Below, piece after piece: positions 10,700 to 22,063 of a stretch of DNA of 64,000 nucleotides. Both the position numbers and the translations under genes were made by a program. The DNA comes from Apodemus sylvaticus. Taxonomy: Eukaryota; Chordata; Mammalia; Rodentia; Muridae. Position 1 is the first letter of the stretch; every line of letters begins with the position of its first letter. The notes beneath the pieces were generated by a model. The model searched no databases, was not told the DNA's origin, and saw only the letters and a list, made by a program, of their open reading frames with translations. Location: the NCBI RefSeq assembly GCF_947179515.1, contig NC_067480.1, positions 8,117,501 to 8,181,500 of the forward strand, given 5' to 3'.

Positions 10700-11747
10700 G
10701 TGAGTATATGCCATTTCTGGCTTTCTAGCCAGCTTCTGCATTTTTTTTAAAAATATATATATACATGAGAAATGTTTGTTTCATCAGTTGAAAACAACTG
10801 CTAGGTGATATAACCCAAGAAATATAAAGCAAATCCATTACTTCAAACAAAACTTTGCTCCTCACTTAAATTTGAATAAGCATGGTATTTCTAGAAGTTG
10901 TTCTTGTAATCAAAGTTGCTTTATATAAAAACACAGCTTCTACATTTTCGTTGGCTGTGGTTTTCTGTAATGGTCTCCATCTATTATTAAAAAGAGGTTT
11001 TGTTGATGAGGGGCGAGGATTACACTCAACCTGTGGGTATAAAAACCAATATCAAAAATGTAGTTAGAATTCTGCTGGTTTAAGAAAATGGTGGCTATAG
11101 GTTGAGCCGGACCGTCAGGTCGTTCTTCAGTGACAATGTCCTAAGTGGGAGGTGACCAGGAGACGAGAAGATAAAGAAGATTGGAAAGTGTGGGATAAGG
11201 AGGTCTCGAAGGAGCTTGTGGCTCCTGCAAGCAAGCTTATTAGGAAGTACAGTATCTTGGGGTAAAACAAAAACAAACAAACAAACAAAAAACAAAAGCA
11301 AAAACAAGTGGACAAAATCAGCAGAAACTATCATACAATGGGACGAAGTCAGCAAGAAACTTGGCAAAGTGTGGCACAAGGGGAACCAACACAGGCATCT
11401 CAAGAGCATTACAGACAGCACACACAGCAGCCTTGGGGCGTATAACTATAGCCCCATATTGTGGGAAGAGTTGGATTCTCAGGATCTGGAGTCGATGCTC
11501 CCTCACAGCCCTTGCCCCAGCTCTGCCCAAATTGCTCCTGGTTTCAGAGAGGGAGCCGTTTTCCTTCTCCATACATCAGGGTCTCAGGAAAGCCTTGGGT
11601 CACCAAGCCCAGCCCTTGACAGTAGGTTCTCCTCCATGATCTATGACTTTCTAGCCCTGGGTACTTGACTAGTTTTCTGGGACAAGGCTTGGTTTCCCTC
11701 TTCTTGCGTGGGTCTTAAGCCCAATTAGAGAGCTGTTGGTTACTGAC
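10700..11747. other. Intron 3 start, mostly unrecognised
   Basis: No exon or SINE. The part from about 11350 to 11747 feels like a dispersed mouse repeat (ggaagagttggattctcagg, taagcccaattagagagctg), but I cannot name it. Confidence 0.4.
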
Positions 11748-11971
11748 AGGTGTGTGCACCGCCTGTTCAGTTACTGTGCTGTGCTGGCTGTTGTGGCTCC
11801 AGGTGTGTGCACCACCTGTTCAGTTACCGTGCTATGCTGGCTGTTGTGGATGGCTGTTGTGGATCCAGGTGTGTGCACCGCCTGTTCAGTTACCGTGCTA
11901 TGTCGGCTGTTGTGGATCCAGGTGTGTGCACCGCCTGTTCAGTTACCGTGCTATGCTGGCTGTTGCAGTCC
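11748..11971 (+). repeat. 53-bp minisatellite, four units
   Basis: A unit starting aggtgtgtgcaccgcctgtt begins at 11748, 11801, 11867 and 11920. Spacing is 53, 66 and 53; the 66-base unit holds an extra internal copy of the 13-base tggctgttgtgga. Units differ at only a few positions. Frames through it give cysteine-rich peptides, which I treat as a by-product. Confidence 0.95.
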
Positions 11972-12242
11972 CTGGTCATCTTAGTTGCGTGGGCCTGTTG
12001 TTTGTTTCCTTTCTTTGGAAGCTTGCATGGCACCTTCTCGTGTCCTGAAAGATCAGGGAGGAGGCTTTCAGATCACTTCCAGCTCAGCAGCCTCTGGGCC
12101 ATGTTTCTGAAGTGTGTTGTTCTTAGGGGGACACCTCAACATGGGCCCACTGAGGTCTCCCTCTGCCCTGATCCACACATTATACCACATATAAAACACA
12201 ATGCCTGGTCTATGCCAATGAGTTGGGATTCTTTTTTTTTTT
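11972..12242. other. Intron 3, no recognised element
   Basis: Short unrecognised stretch between the 53-bp array and a B2 composite. Confidence 0.5.
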
Positions 12243-12589
12243 TTTAAAGATTTATTTATTTTATGTATATGAGTATACTTGTAACTGTACAGGTGGTTGT
12301 GAACCTTCACGTGGTTGCTGGGAATTGAATTTAGGACCTCTCCTCACTCGGTCAACCCCTCTCACTCCAGTCAGCCCTGTTTGCTCCAGTTAACCTTGCT
12401 TACTCTGGCCAAAAGATTTATTCCTTATTATAAATAAGCACACTGTAGCTGTCTTCAGACACACCAGAAGCGGGTGTCTGATCTCATTATAGATGGTTGT
12501 GAGCAACCATGTGGTTGCTGGGATTTGAACTCAGGACGTTTGGAAGAGCAGTCCATGCTTTTAACCACTGAGCCATCTCACCAGCCCCG
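12243..12589 (-). mobile_element. Two-part B2 composite, antisense
   Basis: Left part (gtatatgagtatacttgtaac, gttgctgggaattgaattta), linker of ctcactcggtcaacccctc type, then aaagatttattccttattat and a second B2 ending gccatctcaccagccc. Same build as the copy at 3609. Confidence 0.87.
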
Positions 12590-13056
12590 AGTTTGGATTC
12601 TTATTCTTCATCTATGCCTATAATTTGAAGGCTTAGTTTTTGCATGAAGTCCCGTGCTTCCTGAATGCTCCTTTTCTGCAATTCTAGTTTTTTCCTCATA
12701 GTTCTTGCTAATTTGGTTCAGATCTTCTCCTTTCCTTCTGCCTGCAAGGCTTTCTTTTGAGTTTCCGAGAGTTTGATTCCATCGTCATTTCAGTGTGAGT
12801 CCTCTCCAGCGTCTCTATCTCTATTGAATTCCATTCTCGACTCCTAAAAGGAGATGGAGAGAGAGCTGGGGTAGCTGAGCAGACTCTTGCTCACATGCCT
12901 CGCTCACACCTGGCCACAGGTGATGATGGAAACTGTTGCTAGGTTGCTGTTGCTAGGTTCCTGAATTTTCTATGTCATTTCTGTCAACTTTTTATTTATT
13001 TTATTTATGTTTTCTTGAGTATTTCATTTGGGCATTTATTCTCCTTAAGTTTTTAG

Positions 13057-13170
13057 CCCTGGCTGTTCTGGATCTTACTCTGTTGACCAGGCTGGCCTCG
13101 AACTCAGAAATCTGCCTGCCTCTGCCTCCCAAGTTCTGGGACTAAAGATGTGCACCACCACTGCACGGCT
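13057..13170 (-). mobile_element. B1 SINE, antisense, 5' truncated
   Basis: agccctggctgttctggatc, gaccaggctggcctcgaact and gtgcaccaccactgcacgg. It lacks the gagacagggtttctc start. Confidence 0.9.
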
Positions 13171-13265
13171 CTCCTTAAGTTCTTAATTTCATTGAGCTAT
13201 TTCTTTACATCGTCTTTAAACTCTTTGAATCCTTTAAAGGAGAGTATGATTGTTCTTTTTATTCT

Positions 13266-13455
13266 TTTTTTAAAAGGATTTATTTATTTAATGTATATAT
13301 AAATACACTATAATATACTTCTGTCTTCATACCAGAAGAGGGTATCAAATCCCATTACAGATGGTTGTGAGCCATCATGTGGTTGCTGGGAATTAAACTC
13401 AGGACTTCCGGAAGAGCAATCAGTGCTCTTAACCACTAAGTCATCTCTCCATCCT
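13266..13455 (-). mobile_element. B2 SINE, antisense
   Basis: aaaggatttatttatttaat, accagaagagggtatcaaat, gttgctgggaattaaactc and tcatctctccatcc, a full but worn B2. Confidence 0.93.
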
Positions 13456-13500
13456 GATCATTCTTTTTAATTCTGGAGTTCATCTAAGTAATTCTCTTGG

Positions 13501-14315
13501 CAAATATTTCTACTTGTGGAAACAGAAAATATAGAAATATTTGTAGACATTTATAGGCTGTGGGGGCAGTGGGAGAAACATGATCTTTCACGTTTGTAAC
13601 TTCTTTGAGGAGATCTGGGTATGTGGACTTCTTGTTGGTTGTCTGTCTGATATGGTTGGGACACATCATGGTGTGTGGGCTGGATGGCTTAGAGATTGGA
13701 AATGGCTTAGATGGAATAAGACTGGGTAGCCAGAGGGGACTGGGTTAGGCTGGAATGGTGGGTATTCATCCTGGGCCAGACCCTATGTGTGGAGGTTCAT
13801 CTGCCTAGTGGGGAGGGGAAATTGGATATGGTATGGGAGGAGTCTGGTTTAGAGATTGATCTCGGTGAAGACAGTGAGACCAGACTGAGTTAGGGCATTA
13901 AATGTGGGACCTGGGCTGGATCTGGAGGGTCTGGAAGGGTCTGGTAGACTCATTGCACTGGACCCTGGAGAAGCATGTGCAGAATCTGCCTGGGTGGGGA
14001 GACTGGATGTTCAGCCTGCTTTCTCAAACAACCCAGAAGCTGCCCTAGGGGCAGTGCTGCCCACAGTGGGCTGGGACCTTCCATATTGATTGTTAATCAA
14101 GAAAATGCTTCCATAGCCCAATCTGGTGTGTGAGTTTTCTCAGTTGAAGGTCCCTTTTCCCAAATGACCCTAGCTTGTTTCAAGTTGACCAGAAGCTAAC
14201 CAGGAAAACTTAACACTATTCAATTAACTAAATGATCTTGTCTGTCTCTAAAAGCCTTCTGTTTCTTGTCTGTCTTTCAAAGGAAGAATAATCCTTGACT
14301 CTCATTATCTGTGTC
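13501..14315. other. Intron 3, G-rich stretch and dispersed-repeat fragment
   Basis: From about 13660 to 14080 the + strand is rich in TGGG and CTGG words without clear periodicity. About 14085-14215 (gattgttaatcaagaaaatg, tttcaagttgaccagaagct) is an internal piece of the dispersed family seen at 8812. Confidence 0.4.
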
Positions 14316-14500
14316 TTTTTTTTTTAAGATTTATTTATCATTATATGTAAGTGCTCTGTAGCTGCCTTTAGACACACCAGAATAGGATGTCAGATCTCAT
14401 TACAGATGGTTGTGAGCCACCATGTGGTTGCTGAGATTTGAACTCAGGACCTTCGGGAGAGCAGTCAGTGCTCTTAACCACTGAGCCATCTCACCAGCCC
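14316..14500 (-). mobile_element. B2 SINE, antisense
   Basis: aagatttatttatcattata, gacacaccagaataggatgt, ggttgctgagatttgaac and gccatctcaccagccc. Confidence 0.95.
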
Positions 14501-14639
14501 TCATCCTCTGATTCTTATAAATGCTCATGTAATATCCATCTTACAGAAGCCTTCCCTTTAAAACCAGAGTTCTAATATTTTAAAGTTAAAGCATTTTAAA
14601 GAATATTTTTAGAATCGGATAATTTATTGTCCTACAATA

Positions 14640-14640
14640 A

Positions 14641-14671
<31 letters not shown>

Positions 14672-14850
14672 CTTCTTCTTCTTCTTCTTCTTCTTCTTCT
14701 TCTTCTTCTTCTTCTTCTTCTTCTTGTTGTTCTTCTTCTTGTTCTCATTCTCCTTCTCCTCCTCTTCCTTCTCCTTCCTCCTCCTCCTTCTCCTCCTCCT
14801 CCTCCTTCTCCTCCCCCTTCTTCATTATCTTCCTCCTCCTCCTCTGCTGC
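14640..14850 (+). repeat. (GTT)n-(CTT)n-(CTC/CTCCTT)n compound microsatellite
   Basis: About 30 bases of (GTT)n pass directly into about 65 bases of (CTT)n and then a CTCCTT/CTC pyrimidine tract to about 14850. Open frames through it give poly-Leu or poly-Phe and are artefacts. Confidence 0.96.
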
Positions 14851-15229
14851 TAAACTGAGAACACAGATTTTTATAAAGGGGCTGGGCCTTTCTTATGGCT
14901 GTCAGTCAGCCATGGCCTCTGATTTGAAAATCCAGGCAACATGTTCACAGAGGAATGTGCGCTTACTTTACTTACCTGGGCTTCTTCTCGTTGGTTGGCT
15001 GTCTTTTATTTGCTTGTTTGTTTTGTTTTTCTCTGGGTTGCTGGAGAAGCTGGACTGCCTTTTACTGCCTTAGCCAGGAAATGCCCTTTTATGAAGGACA
15101 GTCAGTCAGGTTGACGGGTCACTGGCTCGCCACAAGGGAGCATCAGTCCTGCGTCTGCTACCCTCGGATCTTTCTTGGACCTCAGTGTTCACACACTGTT
15201 CCGCGTGCCCTGTACATGGTCACCCCTCT

Positions 15230-15360
15230 CCCTGCACTGTGAGCGACCTGTGCTTAGCCTCGTTGACAATGGAGGTCACTGAACCACAGAGAGGTTAAGT
15301 ACGCTCTTACAGCCACACGGCTAACAAGGCAGAAAGCTGGAATCTGATTGAACGATCCGG
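15230..15360 (+). mobile_element. MIR SINE fragment, sense
   Basis: acaatggaggtcactgaacc acagagaggttaagta, followed by cagccacacggctaacaagg and agctggaatctgattgaac, follows the order of the MIR core. MIRs are ancient tRNA-derived SINEs shared by mammals. Confidence 0.75.
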
Positions 15361-16599
15361 GACTTGGGTTTTCTTCTCATGTTTCTAATAGAAACCACAC
15401 AGTTGAAAACAAAATCATCTGCCCCATTATTTCCACTGTCGCCACCAGCCTGCCTCTCTGTACACTGGTAACTTTCTCAGAGACATCATGGATCTAGGAG
15501 CAGCCCTTTCCACTGGGATGTGCAGTGCCTCCCCCGAGAGCAATGACTCCTGCTTACCTGTTCTAGTGAGCTGATTGCTTTTGAGGAAATTTGGAACTGA
15601 CTACCATCCCACTGACCACTGTATTCTGCCCAGTTTCCATGTCAAAGGAAGATAGCATCGGGGAACACTTCAGTTGATCTTTCTAATAAGCTTAATTTCT
15701 AATAATTTTTGTTTTCTTAACATTTGGCTGCTATGGTTTGTGGGTACTGCTGATTATAGTTACACATATATTTGGGTGTGTATATACGCATGTGCATATT
15801 ATGCGTATGGTTCTGACTGTGGAACTGAGCCTCCGACAGCCCTGCCTTCGTAATTCTTAGGAGCCCTCTGGCAGGGATATTCACCTTTATGCTTCTGCTC
15901 CGGGAAGAAGGGTTCCATGCTGGCTAAGGATTTCAGATGAATGTCTTTAGAACGGATTAGAGAGTGTGAGGACACCAGCTACGCGGCCTGCCAGGCATCA
16001 GCCTTGTCTGCTGCCCTCAGTGGCCTGACTTGGCTGTTCTTGGGCCGGCATCATCTGGCGTCCTTTGGTGGAGTCTCAAGGCGGTCCAGCTTTTCAATTG
16101 TTTCTGCAGCCTGTTGCCAGTTTTCATTGTGTCCGTAATGATATTACCTTATGGAGGAGCTAAAAAGACATTCCTGGCTGCTGCCTGTGCCAATTCTATT
16201 TCATTAATTATTGGAGTCCTGTCTATTTTAATCCTCCCTACCCCACCCCATCTCCTTAGAAACCTGCCGCAGTCCTCCTTTCAGAATTTTAAACGGGCAG
16301 TGTCTGCAGGGCAACATTGTAGCAGTATAGCGGCCCAGGTTTCGGTGTGGGCAGAGGGTGAGTGCTCTGCTCCCGGTGTGGTTGACTCACTGCTCGCCTG
16401 GGAGGCGAGTGTGCCAGCTTCTGCCTGGCACCGCAGTATGCTAGGGAAATCCCTACTTGCTGTCCAGCCCTACTTGCTGTCCAGCACCAAGTCTCTTATG
16501 CCTGTAGCACAAATTCATGTACTCTGAAGGTTATTTTCTCAGTGAGCACAGACACAGACATCCATTGCTTCCAGGTCATGTTTTTTTCTTCATGCAGCC
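15361..16599. other. Intron 3, no recognised element
   Basis: About 1.2 kb free of recognised repeats. Open frames here (for example 16030-16527) have no recognisable homology and no splice support. Confidence 0.5.
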
Positions 16600-16661
16600 T
16601 GGAATCTGCAGAAGCAGTCAGTGTTCCTAACCACTGAGCCATCCCGCTAGCTCCTTGGTGT

Positions 16662-16704
<43 letters not shown>

Positions 16705-16706
16705 AT
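16600..16706 (-). mobile_element. Truncated antisense B2 followed by (AC)n(AT)n
   Basis: agaagcagtcagtgttcctaaccactgagccatcc is the tail part of an antisense B2. It abuts (AC)n at about 16663-16691 and a short (TA)n. Confidence 0.8.
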
Positions 16707-16739
16707 AACAAAACACTAAAAATGAAAGATTCTAAGAAA

Positions 16740-17043
16740 GAACAAATTTAGTAACACTGTAAGACAGGCAGTTTGTGATCCCAGTTTCTCAGGAGGCTGG
16801 GGCAAGAGGTTAAACAAGTTCAAGGCCTCACAGAGTCAGGGTGTTCAAGGTCAGCCAGGCAGTTTAAGAAGACCTATTTTCAAACATAAAGTGTGAGCCT
16901 GGTGTGGCTGCTTGTGCCTGCTGTCCTAGCATTTAAGAGGAGCTGAGGCAGAAGTCTCACCATGAGTTTGAAGTGGGCCTGGGCAAGCCTGGGCTATAGA
17001 GTGACTCTGTCTCAAAAAGTAAAAAAAAAAAAAAAAAAAAAAA
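16740..17043 (+). mobile_element. Old B1-like SINE copies, sense
   Basis: Two worn B1-like segments: gatcccagtttctcaggagg onward, and gagcctggtgtggctgcttg to tgactctgtctcaaaaag with a poly-A tail of about 24 bases ending at about 17043. Confidence 0.6.
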
Positions 17044-17060
17044 GTTGGGGAAACTGGAAC

Positions 17061-17168
17061 TCACTGAGAGATGGCTCAGTAGTTAAGAGCACTTGCTGCT
17101 CTTACAGAGGTTCGATTCCCAGCACCACATTAGGCAGTTCATAACCGTCTATAAATTCCATCTGTGAG
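17061..17168 (+). mobile_element. B2/ID-like SINE, sense, short
   Basis: gagatggctcagtagttaag, agcacttgctgctcttacag and cccagcaccacattaggca are the head of a tRNA-derived rodent SINE; the 3' half is missing. Confidence 0.8.
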
Positions 17169-17267
17169 GGATATTACTCCCTCGTTTGGCCTCTTTGGGT
17201 ACCTGTTAAAGCTAGCTGGGACTACGCTCAGGTGTTCTGGATCCAAGTGTAGCTCTGAGCATCTAGA

Positions 17268-17465
17268 GCATGGTTCTTAACCTGTGGGCCATGACCCCTT
17301 TATGACAACCAGAAATATCAGATATTTACATTATGATTCATAACAGTAGCAAAATTACAGTTATGAAGTAGCAATAAAAACAATTTTATGGTTGGGGGAT
17401 CACCACAACACAAGGAACTGTAGTGAAGGGTTGCACCATTAGGAAGGCTGAGAACCACGGGTTTA
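17268..17465. mobile_element. Non-autonomous hAT-type DNA transposon (URR1-like)
   Basis: The ends atggttcttaacctgtggg and ggctgagaaccac form an inverted pair of the CAGTGGTTCTCAACC type used by hAT-Charlie elements. Inside lies cagaaatatcagatatttac and agttatgaagtagcaa, as in the abundant rodent element I know as URR1. Name is from memory. Confidence 0.65.
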
Positions 17466-18187
17466 AAGCAAGGGGGTTTTGAAGGTAAAACCCACATCCT
17501 GGTATCTCACTTGGCCGCTGCAGCGGAAAGGCTTTGCACAATCAAGCAGTTTAACAGAAGCCAAGATATATTAGCTGGAGCATCTTGGCCTCCGGTTCCT
17601 GGAATAGAGTTGGGTAATTTTCTACAGGATTTCCCATCAAGGAGATCAACTTCTATTCAAACCTAAAATGACCTCAGCAAGAAAGAAAGGAATCTCTGCA
17701 CCGTCTTGCTCCATGCCACACCAGTACACACAGGCACGTACCTACATGCATAAAATAAAAGTTTGAAATCTTAAAAATAATCCCAAACTTTATACTTACA
17801 GGAAAATTGCAAAAGTATCCCAACAGTTCACGAGATGAGGCTGTCCCCAGCCAGCTAGGAAAACTCAGGTTCTAGGACCACTCAGAGCACGCTGGAGCTA
17901 GCAAAGGCCAGGCTAGAAAGAGAAGACCTCTTCTGCCCACACTGCATTCACCAAGGAAAGCCCACATGTGTCGTGAGGGAGGATTCGGTAACTCGTAAGT
18001 CAAGCATGGATTCCAGAAAAAGCAGATGTGAAGTTAGGACTGGTATTTTAATCTCCTGCAGGGGTTCTGCCTCTGTGGGGTTCTCTTCCTGGTGTTTGTT
18101 GGAGGACCAACATCCCCCATCTTATTCAGACATCTCTCTGCAGAATGTCTTTATACATGATCTATGAAATTCTGCCCCAAAGTGTCC

Positions 18188-18190
<3 letters not shown>
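17466..18190. other. Intron 3, no recognised element
   Basis: About 725 bases with no recognised repeat or exon. Confidence 0.5.

Positions 18191-18226
<36 letters not shown>
18191..18226 (+). repeat. (TA)n microsatellite
   Basis: About 17 uninterrupted TA units. Confidence 0.95.
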
Positions 18227-18228
<2 letters not shown>

Positions 18229-19205
18229 GCCATACAGATAACCTTGGCCTGTCCATAGCTCTTCAAGGACACTACTTCCTCTTGTCAGAGACCGGGGCCT
18301 TTCCTGGGTCTGCCACAGTCATCCGTGCATGGACCCCAGGGACTCAGACCTAACTGTAATGATGAGGGAAGGAAGAAAAGACAGACAAATAGACCCATGG
18401 AAAAACTGGAATCGGGTAGGTGGGTGCACTAACTCATCATGTTCATGATTTAGAATTGAATAGGGGGCAGGATTATTGTGTACAGTAGGACAAAGTTATG
18501 CCCTACAGACAAACAAGGAGGCAGGTCCCACGTTCCCAGGTGGAGCAGCACAGTTGGATGGAGGAGGTATGTTTAACTAGTCTTGGTAGGAGCAGTCTTC
18601 GGCTCTTAAACATCCGCGTGGAGAAGCTACTCTGGACATTTTCTGCAGACTGTTAACACAGTCCCATTTACACAGCGAACAGAAAGGAGAGCTTTCCCAT
18701 TGCCATCTCACGCCGGGAGGAAGCTTTGGCACCCCCCCAGGAGCCTGACTTCATGGGGTCATGGCCACGTGAGCAGCACCCGTCACTTTTTGTCACTTGT
18801 CGCAGGGCTTTCTCTGCTCCCTACAGGGAAGAGAAAGGAACCCCAACGACAGTGGGGTTCTGCTTTTCCTCCCTCACAGCTCTCTTTACCCATCCTAGAG
18901 TTGGTCAAAGCCGCGGTCCTTTTTCTTCTGTCTCATTGCCCAATTACCCTGGGACCAGCTTTCATACTTTCTGGGAAAGCCACGCGTCTGTCGTGGGGGT
19001 TAGAAGCCGCGGTAGTGGGGCACGCTTTGCTTCTGTGTCCTTGGTTGGTGTGTGGAATATTACTCCTCTCCCTTCTTTTTCCAAAACTCAGAGTCATGAC
19101 AGTCTAGTTCACATGACTCGCATTTCATCCGTCTAGACTGCAGTTGAGTTCTGTGGGGCCTGCAGTTGAGTCCCTGGGGTCTGCAGTATTCAGAATTATG
19201 CAACT
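18227..19205. other. Intron 3, no recognised element
   Basis: About 1 kb with no recognised repeat. Two overlapping open frames of about 135 codons (18700-19136) have no homology I recognise and are left uncalled. Confidence 0.5.
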
Positions 19206-19437
19206 GTTACTCTAGTAACAGTTTCTTTCTTTTCTTTTCTTTTTCTTTCTTTTTTTTTTTTTTTGTAGAACATTTTTGTCTTTACGGAAAGGAACTACAG
19301 ATGCATTAGAAACTCAGTATTAGTTTCCCTAGCCCTGGTTTCTCTTTCTCCTGTCTCCTTCCTCACTATTGCTGCCTCCTCCTCCTCCTCCTCCTTCTCC
19401 ACCTCTTTCTCCTCTTCCTCCTCCTCCTCCTCCTTTT
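19206..19437 (+). repeat. Pyrimidine tracts: (TTTCT)n, poly-T, (CTC)n
   Basis: A T-rich TTTCTTTTC tract at about 19206-19264 and a (CTC)n/(CCT)n tract at about 19374-19437, with unrecognised sequence between. Confidence 0.85.
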
Positions 19438-19559
19438 AATGGTTTTTGGGATCTAACCCAGGATCTCACACATACTAAGTCTATATTCTCCCATGAGAGA
19501 CCTATAGAGGTTCCTTCCTCTCTTCAGAGTTGCTTGATGTTTTAGACAAATAAATTATA

Positions 19560-19690
19560 CAACCTGTGGATTTGTTGTTTTGTGACTGGTTTCTTTCACT
19601 TAGTGTATTGTCCATTTTAACCCAAGGTTTACCCATCCATGTCAGTACAAGTAATGTTTGTCTTGTTTTGTGCTGAATAATAAACAGCCC
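19560..19690 (-). mobile_element. Ancient L1 fragment, antisense
   Basis: tgactggtttctttcactta gtgtattgtcc, acccatccatgtcagtacaa and ttgtgctgaataataaacag follow the well-known order of the reverse complement of the L1 3' end region of old mammalian L1s. Its continuation is at 20380. Confidence 0.7.
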
Positions 19691-19917
19691 ATGGTACCGA
19701 TATATCAGTTGAGTATCCTTTATATGGAATGTTTGATATTGGAAATGTTTCCGATTTCTAAGTATCTCGATGTAGGAATACTTGCACAGTTGTAAAGACA
19801 TGTCTTGTGGATGGGACCTGTGGGGGTTAACATTGTCTACTTGACAGAGTTTGGGCTCAACCAGGGGACATACTTCTAGGTATGTCTGAGAGGTAAGAAG
19901 ACTTGCCTGTTCCAGGG

Positions 19918-20048
19918 TCTCGGGTCTGTGGTGGCACACACTGCCTCTGCTCCCAGCACTCAGCAGGCAGACAGGCAGATCCCTGAGATTCAAGCCCAGT
20001 CCAGTCTGCATAGCAAGTGCCAGGCCAGTCAAAGCCGCACAGTGAGCT
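19918..20048 (+). mobile_element. Diverged B1/B4-type SINE, sense
   Basis: gtctgtggtggcacacactg, ctcccagcactcagcaggca and caagtgccaggccagtcaaa are a worn B1-like order. It lies in the gap that splits the old L1. Confidence 0.6.
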
Positions 20049-20379
20049 AAGAACACGTTTTCATCTCTTTTGCTTCTGACTGTAATGTGGACAGCTGCCT
20101 CTGTTTCTGCCACTGAACTTTTTCCACTGTGAGGGGGGTGTTCTCTCAAACTGTGAGTGAACTGGTGAATTGTCAGGTGTTATCACATCTGTGAGCAATG
20201 TAAAGTGGAATCCATGTTTAAGCATGTATGTTTTATATCTATCTGCACATACATACTGTACATACTAAAGACAATGCTATATTTTATTTTTACTGGATTT
20301 CCACTTTGTGGCACCATTCTGGTATTCCATCTTCAAATATTGGAATATTTTGGATTTTCAGAGCCTATCATGGACTGTT

Positions 20380-20640
20380 TATCTGTCTACCGACTGATAG
20401 ACATTTGGGTTCGTTCCCCTTTGGGCTGTTATGGGTAATGGTGCTGTGGATGTTTATGTACAAGTGTCTGTGTGTGTGGGGTTACTTTAGCATCATGGGT
20501 TATACGGTATCTATGGTAACATCCAGAAGAAACACCAAGCTGATTCTCAAAGTGACTCTGCCATTTTAGCTTCCCACTGGCAATGCCTGAGGTTGTAGCC
20601 ACCCCCCTTGTCACCAGCCAGTGTCACCTAGATGGACACC
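20380..20640 (-). mobile_element. Ancient L1 fragment, antisense, continuation
   Basis: gatagacatttgggttcgtt, gttatgggtaatggtgctgtgg, acaccaagctgattctcaaag and cccactggcaatgcctgagg continue, in order, the antisense old-L1 sequence that broke off near 19690. Confidence 0.7.
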
Positions 20641-20993
20641 TATGTTTCCTTCCACAACTTTTGCGATTTTTGTCCTTATCTGTGCTTCTGAGCTCCATGT
20701 GGAGTTACCTCTTGTGTATCTTGTGTGAAAGGGCTCCAGCTTCCCTTTCTACATCTGGTACAAGTGGGCCTTGTTAGGAAGACGACTCTTTGTCCAGTTA
20801 ACTGCCTGGCACCTTCACTGGAAAACAGCTGACTGCAGATGCGAGGCTTTCATTTTGGATCCTGAGGGAACTTCCTTTGACCTAGATTCTCATCTCTCGC
20901 CGGTGCCTCCCTGTCCTCGGGACTGTAGCTTGGTGGAGAAGTGTGAGCTCTCTAATTTTGTTCTTTTCCTGAGCTTGTTTAGACTAATCTGAG
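20641..20993. other. Intron 3, no recognised element
   Basis: About 350 bases of unrecognised intron. Confidence 0.5.
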
Positions 20994-21226
20994 GATCAGG
21001 ATTGCCAGGCAGTAGTGGCACACGCCTTTAATCCCAGCACTTGGGGGGCAGAGGCAAGCAGATTTCTGAGTTTGAGGCCAAACTGGTCTATAGACTGAGT
21101 TTTGGGATAGTCAGGGCTATACAGAGAAACCTTGTCTCAAAAAAACAAAAAAACAAAACAAAACAAAAAAATCAGGATTAAAGGTGGGTCTTTCCACTTC
21201 AAATTATTTACTTAAGAAAAATCTCT
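20994..21226 (+). repeat. Local duplication, copy 1 (B1 plus flank)
   Basis: Holds a sense B1 (gtggcacacgcctttaatcc, cacttggggggcagaggca) and about 50 bases of 3' flank (aggtgggtctttccacttca). It is repeated at 21839-22063 with one substitution in the body (gactgagttt versus gactgaattt) and an 8-base difference in the A-rich tail. Confidence 0.95.
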
Positions 21227-21496
21227 ACTTAAATCATTTCTACTTAAATCAGCCTTCACCAAAAAAAAAAAAAAAAAAAAAAAAATCAGTTTTCAAGATT
21301 CCTAAACGTAATTTTTTAAATTGTATTTTATTTGTCTTGTTTTCTCATATGTGCATATATGTGTGTACTACAGGCTGGCACCTTTACTAGATAGTGCATT
21401 AATTGTGTGTGTGTGTGTAGAATAATGGATTTCATATATGTATATCTTTTACTTATGTATATTTACTTATGTTCATCCAATTGTTACCCTCTTATG

Positions 21497-21533
<37 letters not shown>

Positions 21534-21838
21534 ATTAGAATAGCTTACAGACTGTGATCCCACTAATCCAACAATGGCCATCTAACTACAGAAAGTCTAA
21601 TAATCTAGTAGTTGTATAGTCCATGAGGCTGGATGTCTCAACTGGCCTTGAAGTATATCCCGGACAGTACACCCTGAAGTATATCCCGAAGATGTAGACT
21701 TTAATGTCACAAAGAAACAAACTTTCCAGTGAGGGCAAGAACAAGCAGGCAAAGAGAGTTTTCTTCTTCTATGTCCTTTATCCGGGCTGCCACCAGAAGA
21801 CGAGGCTCAGATTAAAGGTGGATTTTCCCACCTCAAAA
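21227..21838. other. Intron 3 between the two duplicate copies; poly-A and (AC)n
   Basis: A poly-A run at about 21260-21285, a short (TG)n near 21405-21418 and (AC)n at about 21500-21528. The rest is unrecognised. Confidence 0.6.
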
Positions 21839-22063
21839 GATCAGGATTGCCAGGCAGTAGTGGCACACGCCTTTAATCCCAGCACTTGGGGGGCAGAGGC
21901 AAGCAGATTTCTGAGTTTGAGGCCAAACTGGTCTATAGACTGAATTTTGGGATAGTCAGGGCTATACAGAGAAACCTTGTCTCAAAAAAACAAAACAAAA
22001 CAAAAAAATCAGGATTAAAGGTGGGTCTTTCCACTTCAAATTATTTACTTAAGAAAAATCTCT
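21839..22063 (+). repeat. Local duplication, copy 2 (B1 plus flank)
   Basis: Same B1 and flank as copy 1. Here the host sequence continues naturally on both sides (attaaaggtggattttccca upstream; ccagacacttgggttttgtt and cagatgtagtggagttgaca downstream), so this looks like the original site and copy 1 the derived one. The B1 is bounded by ATCAGGATT on each side. Confidence 0.95.

Larger units (their letters stand above)
12594..13500 (-). mobile_element. Probable old LINE-1 5' region, antisense, with nested SINEs
   Basis: The reverse complement is A-rich and reads like an L1 5' UTR/ORF1 region (catgcaaaaactaagccttc, aaagaaatagctcaatgaaa). B1 and B2 copies interrupt it. No long ORF survives. 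Confidence 0.4.

Noticed and set aside
11736..12247. Cysteine-rich repetitive frames suggesting a small repeat protein
   Set aside because: Three overlapping frames exist on the same strand because of the 53-bp array; the units are not multiples of three (53 and 66), so no single frame repeats a peptide.
14627..15073. Poly-Leu/poly-Phe open frames
   Set aside because: Product of the (GTT)n(CTT)n microsatellite.
19502..20149. 215-codon frame on the - strand, the longest outside simple repeats
   Set aside because: It runs across an old antisense L1 piece and a worn B1/B4 element, so the protein would be a patchwork of unrelated repeat pieces.
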